Assembly (NCBI GenBank): GCA_035293945.1
Contig: DATGLV010000037.1
Location: forward strand, 195,873 to 259,872
DNA length: 64,000 nt
Direction: 5' to 3'
From: VAZQ01 sp035293945
Lineage (GTDB): Bacteria; Pseudomonadota; Alphaproteobacteria; Rhizobiales; Xanthobacteraceae
Below the pieces are notes generated by a model that did no database searches, was not told where the DNA came from, and worked only from the letters and a program-made list of their open reading frames with translations. The translations under genes were made by a program, and so were the position numbers. Positions 36,390 to 45,232 of this stretch are shown here, piece after piece (position 1 is the first letter of the stretch; the number at the start of each line of letters is the position of its first letter).

Positions 36390-36451
36390 ACGGCGACCGG
36401 ATCGTGACTTAGGGGCGAGTGCCGCCCCAGCGCAATGATTGCAACTAAAGC

Positions 36452-37636
36452 TCACCTGGTCCGCACCCCAAGCCAGTTGCCGACCCGTTTGACCGCTTCG
36501 TGCATGTCGGCGGTTGAACCCGCGTAGCAGAAGCGCAGGAACTTGGTTCCGTTGACCGGATCGAAATCGATGCCCGGAGTGGCCGCGACGTGGGCCTCTT
36601 CCAGCAGCTGCCGCGCGAATGCGAAGCTGTCGGACGAGAATCCGGAGATGTCGGCGTAGAGATAGAAGGCGCCGTCGACCGGCAGGATGCGGTCAAGCCC
36701 CGCGCCCGGCAAACCCTCGACCAGCACGCGCCGGTTTTCCTCATAGACGTGCTTGACCGCATCGAGCTCTGCGCCGGCGTCGAAGGCGGCTTCCGCCGCG
36801 ATCTGCGCCAAGGTCGGCACCGAGATCGCAAGATTGCCCTGCAGCCGCTCCAACGGACGCACCAGCGCCTCGGGCAATACCATCCACCCCACCCGCCAGC
36901 CGGTCATGCAGAAATACTTTGAGAACGAGTTGATGACGATGGCGTCGCCGGCAAGCCGCGCCGCTGTCTCCGCCGCAAAAGCGTAGTCGAGGCCGTGATA
37001 AATTTCGTCGGAGATGAAGCGGATGTTTTCGCTCTCCGCCGCCGCGATGAGGCTTGCGAGAGCGTCCGCCGTCATCATGGTGCCGGTCGGGTTGGCTGGG
37101 CTCGCGATCAGCACGCCCTTGAGCTTGGCCGTGCGGTGCGCGGCGATCAGCGCATCCGGCGTGATCGCCCAGCGCGTCGCTTCCGTGGTCTCGATCAAGA
37201 CCGGCTCGCAGCCAAGCGCCTTCAAGATATGCCGATAGGGTGGATAGCCGGGCACGGCGACTGCAACGCGGTCGCCCGGATCGAATAGCGCCAGAAACGC
37301 CATGACGAACCCAGCCGACGATCCGGTGGTGATCACGATGCGCTTGGGATCGATCTCGATCGCGTGCCGCTGCGCATAATGGCGCGCGATGCGCGCCCTG
37401 AGCGAGGAAATGCCGAGCGCCTCGGTGTAGCCCAGCCGATGGCGGGCGAGCGCGGCTTGCGCGGCCGCGATGGCGGCTCTAGGTGCAGGCGCCGCCGGTT
37501 GGCCGACCTCCATATGCACCACGTGGCCGCCGGCAGCCTCGATGCGGGCAGCCGCCGCCATGACGTCCATCACCATGAATGGCGGCACGGCGCTGCGCGC
37601 CGAAGGCGTGATCAGTGCTCTTGCGCTTTCCAGCAT
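36452..37636 (-). CDS. PLP-dependent class I/II aminotransferase
   Basis: 394 residues, fold type I. The PLP-binding lysine is K240 in INSFSKYFCMTGWRVGWMV; other anchors are MEVGQPAAPAPRAA, ITTGSSAGFVMAFLALFDPGDR, SPANPTGTMM and ISDEIYHGLDY, with the substrate carboxylate Arg in FLRFCYAG. It belongs to the aspartate aminotransferase-like subgroup; the true donor and acceptor cannot be told from sequence and there is no pathway context. Convergent with the Crp-type gene. Confidence 0.9.
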   Translation of the reverse strand: MLESARALITPSARSAVPPFMVMDVMAAAARIEAAGGHVVHMEVGQPAAPAPRAAIAAAQAALARHRLGYTEALGISSLRARIARHYAQRHAIEIDPKRIVITTGSSAGFVMAFLALFDPGDRVAVAVPGYPPYRHILKALGCEPVLIETTEATRWAITPDALIAAHRTAKLKGVLIASPANPTGTMMTADALASLIAAAESENIRFISDEIYHGLDYAFAAETAARLAGDAIVINSFSKYFCMTGWRVGWMVLPEALVRPLERLQGNLAISVPTLAQIAAEAAFDAGAELDAVKHVYEENRRVLVEGLPGAGLDRILPVDGAFYLYADISGFSSDSFAFARQLLEEAHVAATPGIDFDPVNGTKFLRFCYAGSTADMHEAVKRVGNWLGVRTR

Positions 37637-37955
37637 CTCGCATTCTCCGCAGGTGCTTGTCTGCGATCCTTTGGCGCCAACTGCCCCGCTGCCGCCGCAT
37701 TTATGCGGACCTTCTTGGTATTATCCAGCGCGTCACCGCAACTCGACTGTGATCGCGAAGAGCCACCGCCGATAACGTGATCGTCCCCTGCGTTGACCCC
37801 ACTCTCCCGCGCGACTAGGTTGCATGGAGCAAGGTTCCATGGCGGCGTGGCTTCTTGGAGCGAGCATGGGAGCTTGGGTATTTCGGTTGTAGCGGGGAAG
37901 TCACATTGGGGAAACCTTGGGGGCGCACCAACTCGGGCGCGAAGGTCGAGCCGAC
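37637..37955. other. divergent intergenic region aminotransferase / M48 peptidase
   Basis: 319 bases between divergent genes; must contain both promoters, but no strong consensus boxes are evident. A TTG at 37917 is in frame with the peptidase but lacks a signal-peptide-like start. Confidence 0.4.
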
Positions 37956-39398
37956 ATGAACCAAGCTAAGTCTCTGACGATGCTGCTGCGCAAACCGGTG
38001 GCCACAAGCCTGGCCATGCTGACCGCAGCTGCGCTGACGGCCAGCGGCCTGCCAGCCGTAGCACAGGAGCACGGCGGCGGGCCGCCTATCATCCGCGATG
38101 CCGAGATCGAGCAACTCCTGCGCGAATATTCGCAGCCGATCCTCAAGGCGGCCGGTCTCGCCCAGCAGAACATTCGGGTGGTGATCATCAACGATCCGTC
38201 ATTCAACGCCTTCGTGGCCGACGGTCATCGGATCTTCATCAATTCCGGCGCGCTGATGCAGGCAAAGACCCCGAACGAGGTGATCGGCGTGCTCGCGCAT
38301 GAGAGCGGCCATATTGCGGGCGGCCACATAGCGCGCATGCACGAGGAGCTGGCAAAGGCCTCGACCGAGTCAGCCGTCGCGATGCTGCTCGGCATCGGCG
38401 CCATGGTCGCGGGGGCGCGCTCCGGCGGCCAAGGCGCGGACGCCGGCATGGCGGCGCTGACGATGCCGCAAGGCGTCATCCAGAACACCATGCTGGCCTA
38501 TATCCGCACCCAGGAGGAGCAGGCGGACCGCGCCGGAGTGAAGTTCCTGACGGCGACCGGCCAGTCGCCCAAGGGCATGTACGACACCTTCAAGCGGCTG
38601 GGCGATGAGATGCTCTATCAAGCGCAGCATATTGATCCCTACCTGCAGACCCACCCGATGCCGGCGGAGCGCGTCGCCGCCCTCGAGGAGCTCGTCAAGA
38701 ACAGCCCCTATTGGGACAAGAAGGACCCGCCCGAGCTGCAATTCCGCCATGACATGATGCGGGCGAAGCTGTACGGCTATATGGATCGCGAAGGCATCTC
38801 CTTGAACCGCTATCCGCCGAGCGATCAGAGCCTGCCGGCGCGCTATGCGCGAGCCATCGCGGCCTCCCGCTTCTCCGATACCCGCACCGCCGTCGCGCAG
38901 ATCGACGCCCTGATCGCCTCCAATCCGCAATATCCCTATTTTTATGAGCTGAAAGGGCAGACCCTGCTCGAGGCCGGCAAGCCCGCCGAGGCGATCGCGC
39001 CGCTGCGCCGCGCCGCCCAGCTCTCGCCCAACCCAGCCCTGATCCAGGTCATGCTCGGACAGGCTTTGGTCGAGAGCAACGATCCTTCGCACCTGAACGA
39101 AGCGGTCACGGTGCTGGAATCTTCCCTTGCCCGCGAGCCCGAATCACCCGCCGGCTATAATCAGCTGGCGATGGCCTATGGGCGCAAAGGCGACTACGCG
39201 CATGCGGACCTTGCCTCGGCGCAAGCGGCGCTCGCGCGCGGGGACATGAAGGCCGCCCGCATGTTGGCGTCGCGCGCCAAGGATCGCTTCCCGCTCGGCT
39301 CACCCGGTTGGGTCCGCGCCGACGACATTTCGAACAAGAACCCTGAAGGAACCGCGCACTCGACCGTGGTGGTGCACCCGAAGGACCCGCCGCAGTAA
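37956..39398 (+). CDS. periplasmic M48 metalloprotease with TPR region (BepA-like)
   Basis: 480 residues from the ATG at 37956. A signal peptide (LLRKPVATSLAMLTAAALTASGLPAVAQ) precedes an M48 zinc peptidase: HESGH at 115-119 (zinc His and catalytic Glu), third ligand in RTQEEQADRAGVKFL, and the HPMPAERVAALEEL segment. The C-terminal half is helical TPR-like (YPYFYELKGQTLLEAGKPAEAI, NPALIQVMLGQALVES). The layout matches BepA/YfgC, a quality-control protease for outer-membrane assembly. It is followed by a DsbA-like protein, which fits envelope protein folding. Confidence 0.92.
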   Translation: MNQAKSLTMLLRKPVATSLAMLTAAALTASGLPAVAQEHGGGPPIIRDAEIEQLLREYSQPILKAAGLAQQNIRVVIINDPSFNAFVADGHRIFINSGALMQAKTPNEVIGVLAHESGHIAGGHIARMHEELAKASTESAVAMLLGIGAMVAGARSGGQGADAGMAALTMPQGVIQNTMLAYIRTQEEQADRAGVKFLTATGQSPKGMYDTFKRLGDEMLYQAQHIDPYLQTHPMPAERVAALEELVKNSPYWDKKDPPELQFRHDMMRAKLYGYMDREGISLNRYPPSDQSLPARYARAIAASRFSDTRTAVAQIDALIASNPQYPYFYELKGQTLLEAGKPAEAIAPLRRAAQLSPNPALIQVMLGQALVESNDPSHLNEAVTVLESSLAREPESPAGYNQLAMAYGRKGDYAHADLASAQAALARGDMKAARMLASRAKDRFPLGSPGWVRADDISNKNPEGTAHSTVVVHPKDPPQ

Positions 39399-39449
39399 GC
39401 CGGATTCAAGCGGCTCGGCCGCAAGGCAGCTAGAGAAGGAACCACGACG

Positions 39450-40217
39450 ATGAAGCTCAGGATGCTGGCGGCGCTGCCGCTCACGTTTGCCCTCGCCGCC
39501 TTCGCGTCGATACCTGCCTCCGCGCAGTCGTTCTCGTCCGATCAGAAGGGCGAGATCGAGAAAATTGTGCATGACTATCTCATCAGCCATCCGGAGGTCC
39601 TGCAGGATGCGATGGCGGAGCTCGAGAAGCGGCAAAATGCCGAGGATGCGGAAAAACACCTCGCCGCCATCAAGGACAATACGCCCGCGATCTTCTCATC
39701 GCCGCGTCAGGTCAACCTCGGCAATCCGCAAGGCGATGTCACCATGGTCGAGTTCTTCGACTACAACTGCGCCTTCTGCAAGCGCGCCATGTCAGACATG
39801 CTCGATCTCTTGAAGAACGATTCCAAGCTCAAGATCGTGCTCAAGGAGTTCCCGGTGCTGGGCGAAGGCTCGGTGCAGGCCGCTCAAGTGGCGGTCGCGG
39901 CGCGCATGCAGGACAAGACTGGCAAGAAGTATCTCGATTTCCACACCAAGCTGCTCGGCGGCCGCGGACCGGCCGACAAGGCGCGGGCGCTCGCCGCCGC
40001 CAAGGATGCCGGCTTCGACATGGCGCGGCTCGACAAGGACATGCAGAGCGACGAGGTGAAGCAGAATCTCGAGGAGAACCTGAAGCTCGCGGAAGCACTC
40101 GGCCTCAACGGCACGCCGAGCTATGTTTTTCCCAACGAAGTGGTGGTGGGCGCGGTCGGCCTCCCTGCCCTCAAGCAGAAGATCAACATGGCCCGTTGCG
40201 GCAAGGAGACCTGCTGA
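39450..40217 (+). CDS. DsbA/Com1-like thiol:disulfide oxidoreductase
   Basis: 255 residues. Signal peptide (MKLRMLAALPLTFALAAFASIPASAQ), an N-terminal helical DUF2680-like arm (IEKIVHDYLISHPEVLQDAM), then a thioredoxin fold with the redox pair C107-x-x-C110 in FFDYNCAFCKRAMSD and the cis-Pro loop LNGTPSYVF. Periplasmic disulfide oxidation or isomerisation. AGAAGGAACC lies before the ATG. Part of a conserved run with the M48 protease, aroQ and accBC. Confidence 0.93.
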   Translation: MKLRMLAALPLTFALAAFASIPASAQSFSSDQKGEIEKIVHDYLISHPEVLQDAMAELEKRQNAEDAEKHLAAIKDNTPAIFSSPRQVNLGNPQGDVTMVEFFDYNCAFCKRAMSDMLDLLKNDSKLKIVLKEFPVLGEGSVQAAQVAVAARMQDKTGKKYLDFHTKLLGGRGPADKARALAAAKDAGFDMARLDKDMQSDEVKQNLEENLKLAEALGLNGTPSYVFPNEVVVGAVGLPALKQKINMARCGKETC

Positions 40218-40460
40218 GACTGCGCGCAAGGCGACCCCGATCCGCGTAGCCGGAGCGCTGCCACCTATCGGCGCGGTCCGGCATTATCCGGCCGGCCGAA
40301 CCGATTGCACCCGGCGGCGACATTCTGGCTTCACCTTTGTGCATCAAGCACTTATAAGGCCGGACACCTGCCCCCCAACGCTTGTGATCCCAGGCTTGGC
40401 GGTGAGCAGGCGCGCTGCATCTTCCGGCTCGGCGCCGTTGGCAATCGAGGTGGCCCGTCG

Positions 40461-40916
40461 ATGGCGAAGTCCGTCTACGTTCTGAACGGCCCCAATCTCA
40501 ACCTGCTCGGTACGCGCGAGCCCGAGACCTATGGGCGCGCCACATTGAAGGATGTGGAGCAGCAATGCCGCGCGGTTGCCGCCGCTCACAAATTCGGCCT
40601 GGAATTCCGACAATCCAACAGCGAGGGCGAGCTGATCGACTGGATACACGAGGCTTCAGCCAAAGAGGCGGTCGGCATCGTCCTCAACGCGGGCGGCTAT
40701 ACGCACACCTCGGTGGCGATCCGCGATGCGGTCGCTGCGGTCAGGATTCCGGTGATCGAGGTCCACATCAGCAATATTTTCGCCCGCGAGGCGTTTCGCC
40801 ACGTTTCCCACATCGCCCCTGTCGCCAAAGCCTCCCTGTGCGGCTTCGGCATCGACGGCTATAGGCTCGCAATCGACGGCTTGGCTGCGCTCGCGGCCGA
40901 CGGCCAAAAGGCTTGA
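40461..40916 (+). CDS. aroQ: type II 3-dehydroquinate dehydratase
   Basis: 151 residues, the exact family size. It converts 3-dehydroquinate to 3-dehydroshikimate in the shikimate pathway (aromatic amino acids). Motifs: VYVLNGPNLNLLGTREPETYG with the catalytic Arg and Tyr, FRQSNSEGELIDWIHEA, LNAGGYTHTSVAIRDA and PVIEVHISNIFAREAFR. Start ATG at 40461 with GAGGTGG upstream; the open frame back to 40305 is not coding. Lies 10 bases before accB. Confidence 0.97.
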   Translation: MAKSVYVLNGPNLNLLGTREPETYGRATLKDVEQQCRAVAAAHKFGLEFRQSNSEGELIDWIHEASAKEAVGIVLNAGGYTHTSVAIRDAVAAVRIPVIEVHISNIFAREAFRHVSHIAPVAKASLCGFGIDGYRLAIDGLAALAADGQKA

Positions 40917-40926
40917 GAACAGCGAG

Positions 40927-41445
40927 ATGACGGCGAAATCCGCCCCCAAGTCAGAATCCAAGTCAGAATCCAAGTCGGAATCCAAGTCCGAACCGAAGTC
41001 CGAATCCAAGTCGGCGATCGATCACGATCTCATCCGCGAGCTCGCCAAGCTCCTCGACGAGACCGGCCTCACCGAGATCGAGTTCGAGCGCAACGGCGAG
41101 CGGATCAGGGTGGCGCGTCGCGTCAAGCAGGTCGTCGCCGCCCCCGTGCCTGCCGCCTCGGCGCCGGCCCGCGCGGCGGCGGAGCCCTCCGCCCCCAACC
41201 ATGCCGGCCATCCCGGTCTTGTCACCTCGCCCATGGTGGGCACGGCCTATCTTGGGCCCGAGCCCGGTGCCCGTGCCTATGTGGAGATCGGCACAAAGGT
41301 GCGCGCCGGTGACACCCTGCTCATCGTCGAGGCGATGAAGACCATGAACCATATCCCGGCGCCGCGCGCCGGCACAGTGACGCAGATTTTGGTCGAGAAC
41401 GGGCAGCCAGTCGAGTTCGGCGAGCCGCTGATGGTGGTGGAGTGA
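40927..41445 (+). CDS. accB: acetyl-CoA carboxylase biotin carboxyl carrier protein
   Basis: 172 residues. The C-terminal biotinyl domain carries the biotin-accepting K138 in IVEAMKTMNHIPAP (EAMKTM in place of the common EAMKMM). The N-terminus is unusual: a low-complexity run of KSES/KSEP units at residues about 6-28, from a 12-base direct repeat, before the conserved IDHDLIRELAKLLDETGLTEIEFE. AccB carries CO2 between AccC and the transcarboxylase in fatty-acid synthesis. Operon aroQ-accB-accC. Confidence 0.96.
   Translation: MTAKSAPKSESKSESKSESKSEPKSESKSAIDHDLIRELAKLLDETGLTEIEFERNGERIRVARRVKQVVAAPVPAASAPARAAAEPSAPNHAGHPGLVTSPMVGTAYLGPEPGARAYVEIGTKVRAGDTLLIVEAMKTMNHIPAPRAGTVTQILVENGQPVEFGEPLMVVE
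40952..41011 (+). repeat. 12-base tandem repeat coding the KSES/KSEP run of AccB
   Basis: About five copies of a unit reading TCAGAATCCAAG with base substitutions, coding Ser-Glu-Ser-Lys-type repeats. As the unit is a multiple of three, copy-number change would keep the frame. Confidence 0.8.
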
Positions 41446-41466
41446 GGGAGTGGATAACAGGGAGTT

Positions 41467-41528
41467 GGGAGTAGGGATTTAGGCGGCCGTGGATTCCGCC
41501 CTACTCCACACTCCCATTTCCTACTCCC
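41467..41528. repeat. palindromic repeat in the accB-accC gap
   Basis: Nested inverted repeats: GGGAGTAGG (41467-41475) with CCTACTCCC (41520-41528), and GGCGG (41482-41486) with CCGCC (41496-41500). It fills most of the 92-base gap and ends ten bases before the accC start, so in mRNA it would form a hairpin close to the accC ribosome site. Confidence 0.7.
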
Positions 41529-41537
41529 CGACAAAAC

Positions 41538-42881
41538 ATGTTCGACAAGATTCTCATAGCCAATCGCGGTGAAATCGCCTTGCGGGTGCTGCGCGCCTGC
41601 AAGGAGCTCGGCATCGCAACCGTGGCGGTGCATTCGACCGCGGACGCGGACGCGATGCACGTCCGTCTCGCCGACGAAAGCGTCTGCATCGGCCCGCCGG
41701 CGGCGCGCGACAGCTACCTCAACGTTCCGGCTCTGCTCGCCGCCTGCGAGATCACCGGCGCCGATGCGGTCCATCCCGGCTACGGCTTCTTGTCGGAGAA
41801 CGCGCGCTTTGCCGATATCCTCGAGGAGCACGGCATCCATTTCATCGGTCCGCGCGCCGATCACATCCGCATCATGGGCGACAAGATCGAGGCCAAGCGC
41901 ACCGCCAAGCGGCTCGGCATCCCGGTGGTGCCGGGCTCGGAGGGCGGCGTCGGCTCCGACCAGGAGGCGCTCAGTATTGCGCGCGACATCGGCTTTCCGG
42001 TGCTGATCAAGGCGGCGGCCGGCGGCGGCGGCCGCGGCATGAAGGTCGCCGAGAGCGAAGCCGAGCTCGCGCAAGCGCTCGCAACCGCGCGCGCCGAGGC
42101 CAAGGCCGCCTTCTCCGATGACGCGGTCTATCTCGAGAAGTACCTGGCGCGCCCGCGCCACATCGAAATCCAGGTGCTGGGCGACGGGCGCGGCCGCGCC
42201 ATCCACCTCGGCGAGCGCGACTGCTCGCTGCAGCGCCGTCACCAGAAGATCTGGGAGGAAAGCCCCTCACCGGCGCTGAACGCGTCGGCGCGCAACGCGA
42301 TCGGCGAGATCGTCGCCAAAGCGATGCGCGAGCTCAAATATCTCGGCGTCGGCACGGTCGAGTTCCTGTACGAGGACGGCACCTTCTACTTCATCGAGAT
42401 GAACACGCGCATCCAGGTCGAGCACCCGGTGACCGAAGAGATCACCGACATCGATCTCATCCTCGAGCAGATCCGTATCGCCGCCGGCAATGAGCTCGAT
42501 TTCGAGCAGAGCGACATATCTCTGCACGGCCACGCCATCGAATGCCGCATCAACGCCGAGAGCCCGGCGACCTTCCGCCCCTCACCCGGCAAGATCGTGC
42601 ATTATCATCCGCCCGGCGGCCTGGGCGTGCGGGTCGATTCCGCCGTCTATCAGGGCTACACGATTCCGCCCTACTACGACTCGCTGGTCGGCAAGCTGAT
42701 CGTGCGCGGCAAGAACCGCGCCGAGGCGCTGATGCGCCTGAAGCGGGCGCTCGATGAATTTGTCATCGACGGCATCGAGACGACGGTGCCGCTGTTTCAG
42801 GACCTGCTGCGCGTCAAGGACATCATCGACGGCTCCTACCACATCCATTGGCTGGAAGAGCACCTGGCGCGGACGCGGTAG
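41538..42881 (+). CDS. accC: acetyl-CoA carboxylase biotin carboxylase subunit
   Basis: 447 residues, full length. ATP-grasp enzyme that carboxylates biotin on AccB. Blocks: MFDKILIANRGEIALRVLRA (N-terminal), HPGYGFLSENARFADI, LIKAAAGGGGRGMKV (glycine-rich ATP loop), FYFIEMNTRIQVEHPVTEEIT (catalytic and metal-binding) and ECRINAESPATFRPSPG. The start follows a palindromic repeat with no strong Shine-Dalgarno. Confidence 0.97.
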   Translation: MFDKILIANRGEIALRVLRACKELGIATVAVHSTADADAMHVRLADESVCIGPPAARDSYLNVPALLAACEITGADAVHPGYGFLSENARFADILEEHGIHFIGPRADHIRIMGDKIEAKRTAKRLGIPVVPGSEGGVGSDQEALSIARDIGFPVLIKAAAGGGGRGMKVAESEAELAQALATARAEAKAAFSDDAVYLEKYLARPRHIEIQVLGDGRGRAIHLGERDCSLQRRHQKIWEESPSPALNASARNAIGEIVAKAMRELKYLGVGTVEFLYEDGTFYFIEMNTRIQVEHPVTEEITDIDLILEQIRIAAGNELDFEQSDISLHGHAIECRINAESPATFRPSPGKIVHYHPPGGLGVRVDSAVYQGYTIPPYYDSLVGKLIVRGKNRAEALMRLKRALDEFVIDGIETTVPLFQDLLRVKDIIDGSYHIHWLEEHLARTR

Positions 42882-42893
42882 CGCCGTAGCGCT

Positions 42894-43002
42894 GTAGGGT
42901 GCGCAACCGCGCGGTCGTCGGCCGATCGCGTGCGCAAAATCGCTTCTCGCGGTTGCGCATGCTGTGAGACGTCGCAACCATTTTGCGCACTGCGCACCCT
43001 AC
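42894..43002. repeat. complex palindromic intergenic repeat (accC / copCD convergence)
   Basis: Three perfect inverted pairs: GTAGGGTGCGCA (42894-42905) with TGCGCACCCTAC (42991-43002); GCGCAACCGCG (42901-42911) with CGCGGTTGCGC (42948-42958); GTGCGCAAAAT (42930-42940) with ATTTTGCGCAC (42980-42990). The element fills the gap between convergent genes and resembles repeats found in many copies in Bradyrhizobium-like genomes. Confidence 0.8.
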
Positions 43003-43029
43003 GAGCTCAGGACGAGGCGGTCGGAGTGT

Positions 43030-44646
43030 TCACCCCGAAGGCGCGCGCGGCAGGAGCACGTCGTCCTCGAGGCTCTCCTTGTCGAAATCGTCGATCAGGA
43101 TGTCGACACGCAGCCGCCAGCGCCCACCTGTCGGAATGCGCAGATCCTCGACCCGCCAGGCATCGCCGCCGAGGCTTTGCGCATCATGGCGCATCGGCTC
43201 GATGCCGGCCGCGTTGTTGGAAAGAAACAGCGTCACCGCCTTGACGGCCAGCGGGCGGAACTTGCCGTCAAGCACTTCGATTGCGACATCAGCCCCGCGC
43301 GCCCGCACCGGGGTGACATCAATCTGCGCCATCGCCTTGTCGCCGTGAAAATGGATCGAGCTCGGCTCGGCCGCGATCAAGGCGCGCGGCGGCGGCGTAA
43401 AGCGCCAGAGCGCGACCGTGCCGAGGATCGCCAGCACGACGACGCTTTCGGCCGCAATGGAGGTTGCAAGCGCGAATGACCGTCCCGGCGGCGACTGTGC
43501 CGCGGCCGCCAAGCGTGGAACAAGGACATAGCGATTGGCGGCGGCGAGGGCGAGCAGCACCAGCACGGCCGCGAGCTTGAATGACAACACCTCGCCGTAA
43601 GCGGTCGTCCACAGCGCATCCGCACGGTCAAGCTCACCCCAGGCGAGATAGGCGCCGCTTGCGATCAACAAGCCGAGCGGAAGGGGAATGAGCTTGGAGA
43701 ACCGGGCAAGCTCCCCCTCCCCACTCCTGCCTTTGCGGACCGTGTCGCGCACGATCCAGGCGAGCGGAACGAGCGCACCGACCCAGAATGCAATGCACAC
43801 GGCGTGCACGAAAACGATAAGCCGGCTCAGCGGCAGCTGCCCCGACGTCGCCGCATGCCCGCTAAACCCCAGTGCCAGGCCTGTGCCGGCCAGCGCTGCG
43901 AATGCGCACAGGCCGACCGGCGCCGGAGCCTTGGCGCGAAGCGAGATGAGCCCGAGCAGCATGGCGCCAGCCGCCGCGATCGCGGTCCACGCATAGGAGG
44001 TGGCGAACGCACTCCGCCAGACCTCGATGTTTGCGAATCGCGTGAGTGGCAGCGCCAGCGCATCCAGGCCCTGCAGTCCGAGCGAGAGGAGCGAGGCGAA
44101 GAGACCTGCCGTCGTCGCCGCGGCAATCACCTGTTCGGCGCCGCGCGGCAGCAACTGCCGTTGTGCGATCAGCGCGCGAAACCCGGCGCCGCCGATCCCG
44201 ACGAAAAGGCCGAGATAGATCAACAGCCGCGTCGCCCAGATCGCCGCCTTGACGTCCGCAGGAGTGTCGGACGCGGCAGCGCCCGCGCCGCCGGTGCTCG
44301 GCGCGCCGACCGAGAAGGTGAGCGAACCGCCAATCGGATGGCCATCGGCCGAGATCACCCGATAGCTCAGCACATGGGTGCCGCGCGCAAGCGGCGGCGC
44401 CGAGATGGTGAGGCTCTCGTTCTTGGCCTTGACCGGCGGCGTGAGCGCCTCACCGTTTGGACCGACCAAGCGCACCACCAGCGGCGCGACCGGCTCGTTG
44501 AAGTCGAGGCGCAACGTCGGGGGCGAGGCCGCAACCGTCGCCCCCTCGGCCGGCTCCGACCCGACCAGCGAGGCATGCGCAAGCGCGGCGCTTGGCGAGC
44601 CGAAGCCCGCCAGCACGATGGCCAGCAGCAGCACCCGCGTCTTCAT
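43030..44646 (-). CDS. CopC-CopD fusion copper transport protein (YcnJ-like)
   Basis: 538 residues. Signal peptide, then a CopC domain (mature start HASLVGSEPAEGATV with the N-terminal copper-binding His; SYRVISADGHPIGGSLTFSV holds the second site). An eight-helix CopD membrane domain follows (about 150-420; FVHAVCIAFWVGALVPLAW), then a C-terminal extracytoplasmic tail (WRVEDLRIPTGGRWRLRVDILI) seen in YcnJ proteins. Probably imports or buffers copper. Its start overlaps the stop of the YcnI gene (ATGA). Confidence 0.93.
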   Translation of the reverse strand: MKTRVLLLAIVLAGFGSPSAALAHASLVGSEPAEGATVAASPPTLRLDFNEPVAPLVVRLVGPNGEALTPPVKAKNESLTISAPPLARGTHVLSYRVISADGHPIGGSLTFSVGAPSTGGAGAAASDTPADVKAAIWATRLLIYLGLFVGIGGAGFRALIAQRQLLPRGAEQVIAAATTAGLFASLLSLGLQGLDALALPLTRFANIEVWRSAFATSYAWTAIAAAGAMLLGLISLRAKAPAPVGLCAFAALAGTGLALGFSGHAATSGQLPLSRLIVFVHAVCIAFWVGALVPLAWIVRDTVRKGRSGEGELARFSKLIPLPLGLLIASGAYLAWGELDRADALWTTAYGEVLSFKLAAVLVLLALAAANRYVLVPRLAAAAQSPPGRSFALATSIAAESVVVLAILGTVALWRFTPPPRALIAAEPSSIHFHGDKAMAQIDVTPVRARGADVAIEVLDGKFRPLAVKAVTLFLSNNAAGIEPMRHDAQSLGGDAWRVEDLRIPTGGRWRLRVDILIDDFDKESLEDDVLLPRAPSG

Positions 44647-45164
44647 CGCCTTGGCAGGAGCTTGAGGGCCGCGGCTGGTTCCTCAGGCTCCGCCTTACCG
44701 TCTTGCGGGATCTCGATCCAGCGATTGATGCCCTTCTCGCATTCCTGCACCACGCGGAAATACATCGTGTCGCCGGCTTGCGCGCCATCGCCCACATAAC
44801 CGGTCAGGACGAATTCGTCGTAATAGGCATCCGGCAGATTGCCGCCCGTCCAATCAACCTCGGTCACGCCCTCGCCGACGTTTGTGCCGCGTACGCTCGC
44901 AGGCTTCTCATACTCGCCCCGCATGACGTCGAGCTTCCAGCCGGGCTTGGGCATCGGCTTCACGTCGGTGAAACCGTCCGGGATGCGCACCTTTACGGCG
45001 ATGGTGGCGGATCCGTTGCAGCCGTGCGGCACCCGCAAGACCGCCTTGTACGAGCGGCCGATCTCGGCTTGCTGGTTTTCGAGTGTGATGTGAGCGAAGG
45101 CGGGCACGCTGGCGGAAAGCGCAACAGCGCCGGCGAAGAACACAAAGCTCGCGCGAAAGGACAT
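44643..45164 (-). CDS. YcnI-like (DUF1775) copper-binding protein
   Basis: 173 residues from the ATG at 45164. Signal peptide MSFRASFVFFAGAVALSASVPAFA, then the mature N-terminus HITLENQQAEIGRSYKAVLR, where the N-terminal His binds Cu(II) in characterised YcnI. Further family blocks: VPHGCNGSATIAVKVRIP and MPKPGWKLDVMRGEY. Unlike Bacillus YcnI there is no C-terminal membrane anchor. Translationally coupled to the CopC-CopD gene downstream. Confidence 0.92.
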   Translation of the reverse strand: MSFRASFVFFAGAVALSASVPAFAHITLENQQAEIGRSYKAVLRVPHGCNGSATIAVKVRIPDGFTDVKPMPKPGWKLDVMRGEYEKPASVRGTNVGEGVTEVDWTGGNLPDAYYDEFVLTGYVGDGAQAGDTMYFRVVQECEKGINRWIEIPQDGKAEPEEPAAALKLLPRR

Positions 45165-45232
45165 GGATCGTCTCCAAGAGCTCGAAGGATGCACGCATGC
45201 CGGCGTTTGCGGCCGGCACGAGGTTTCGGCAC

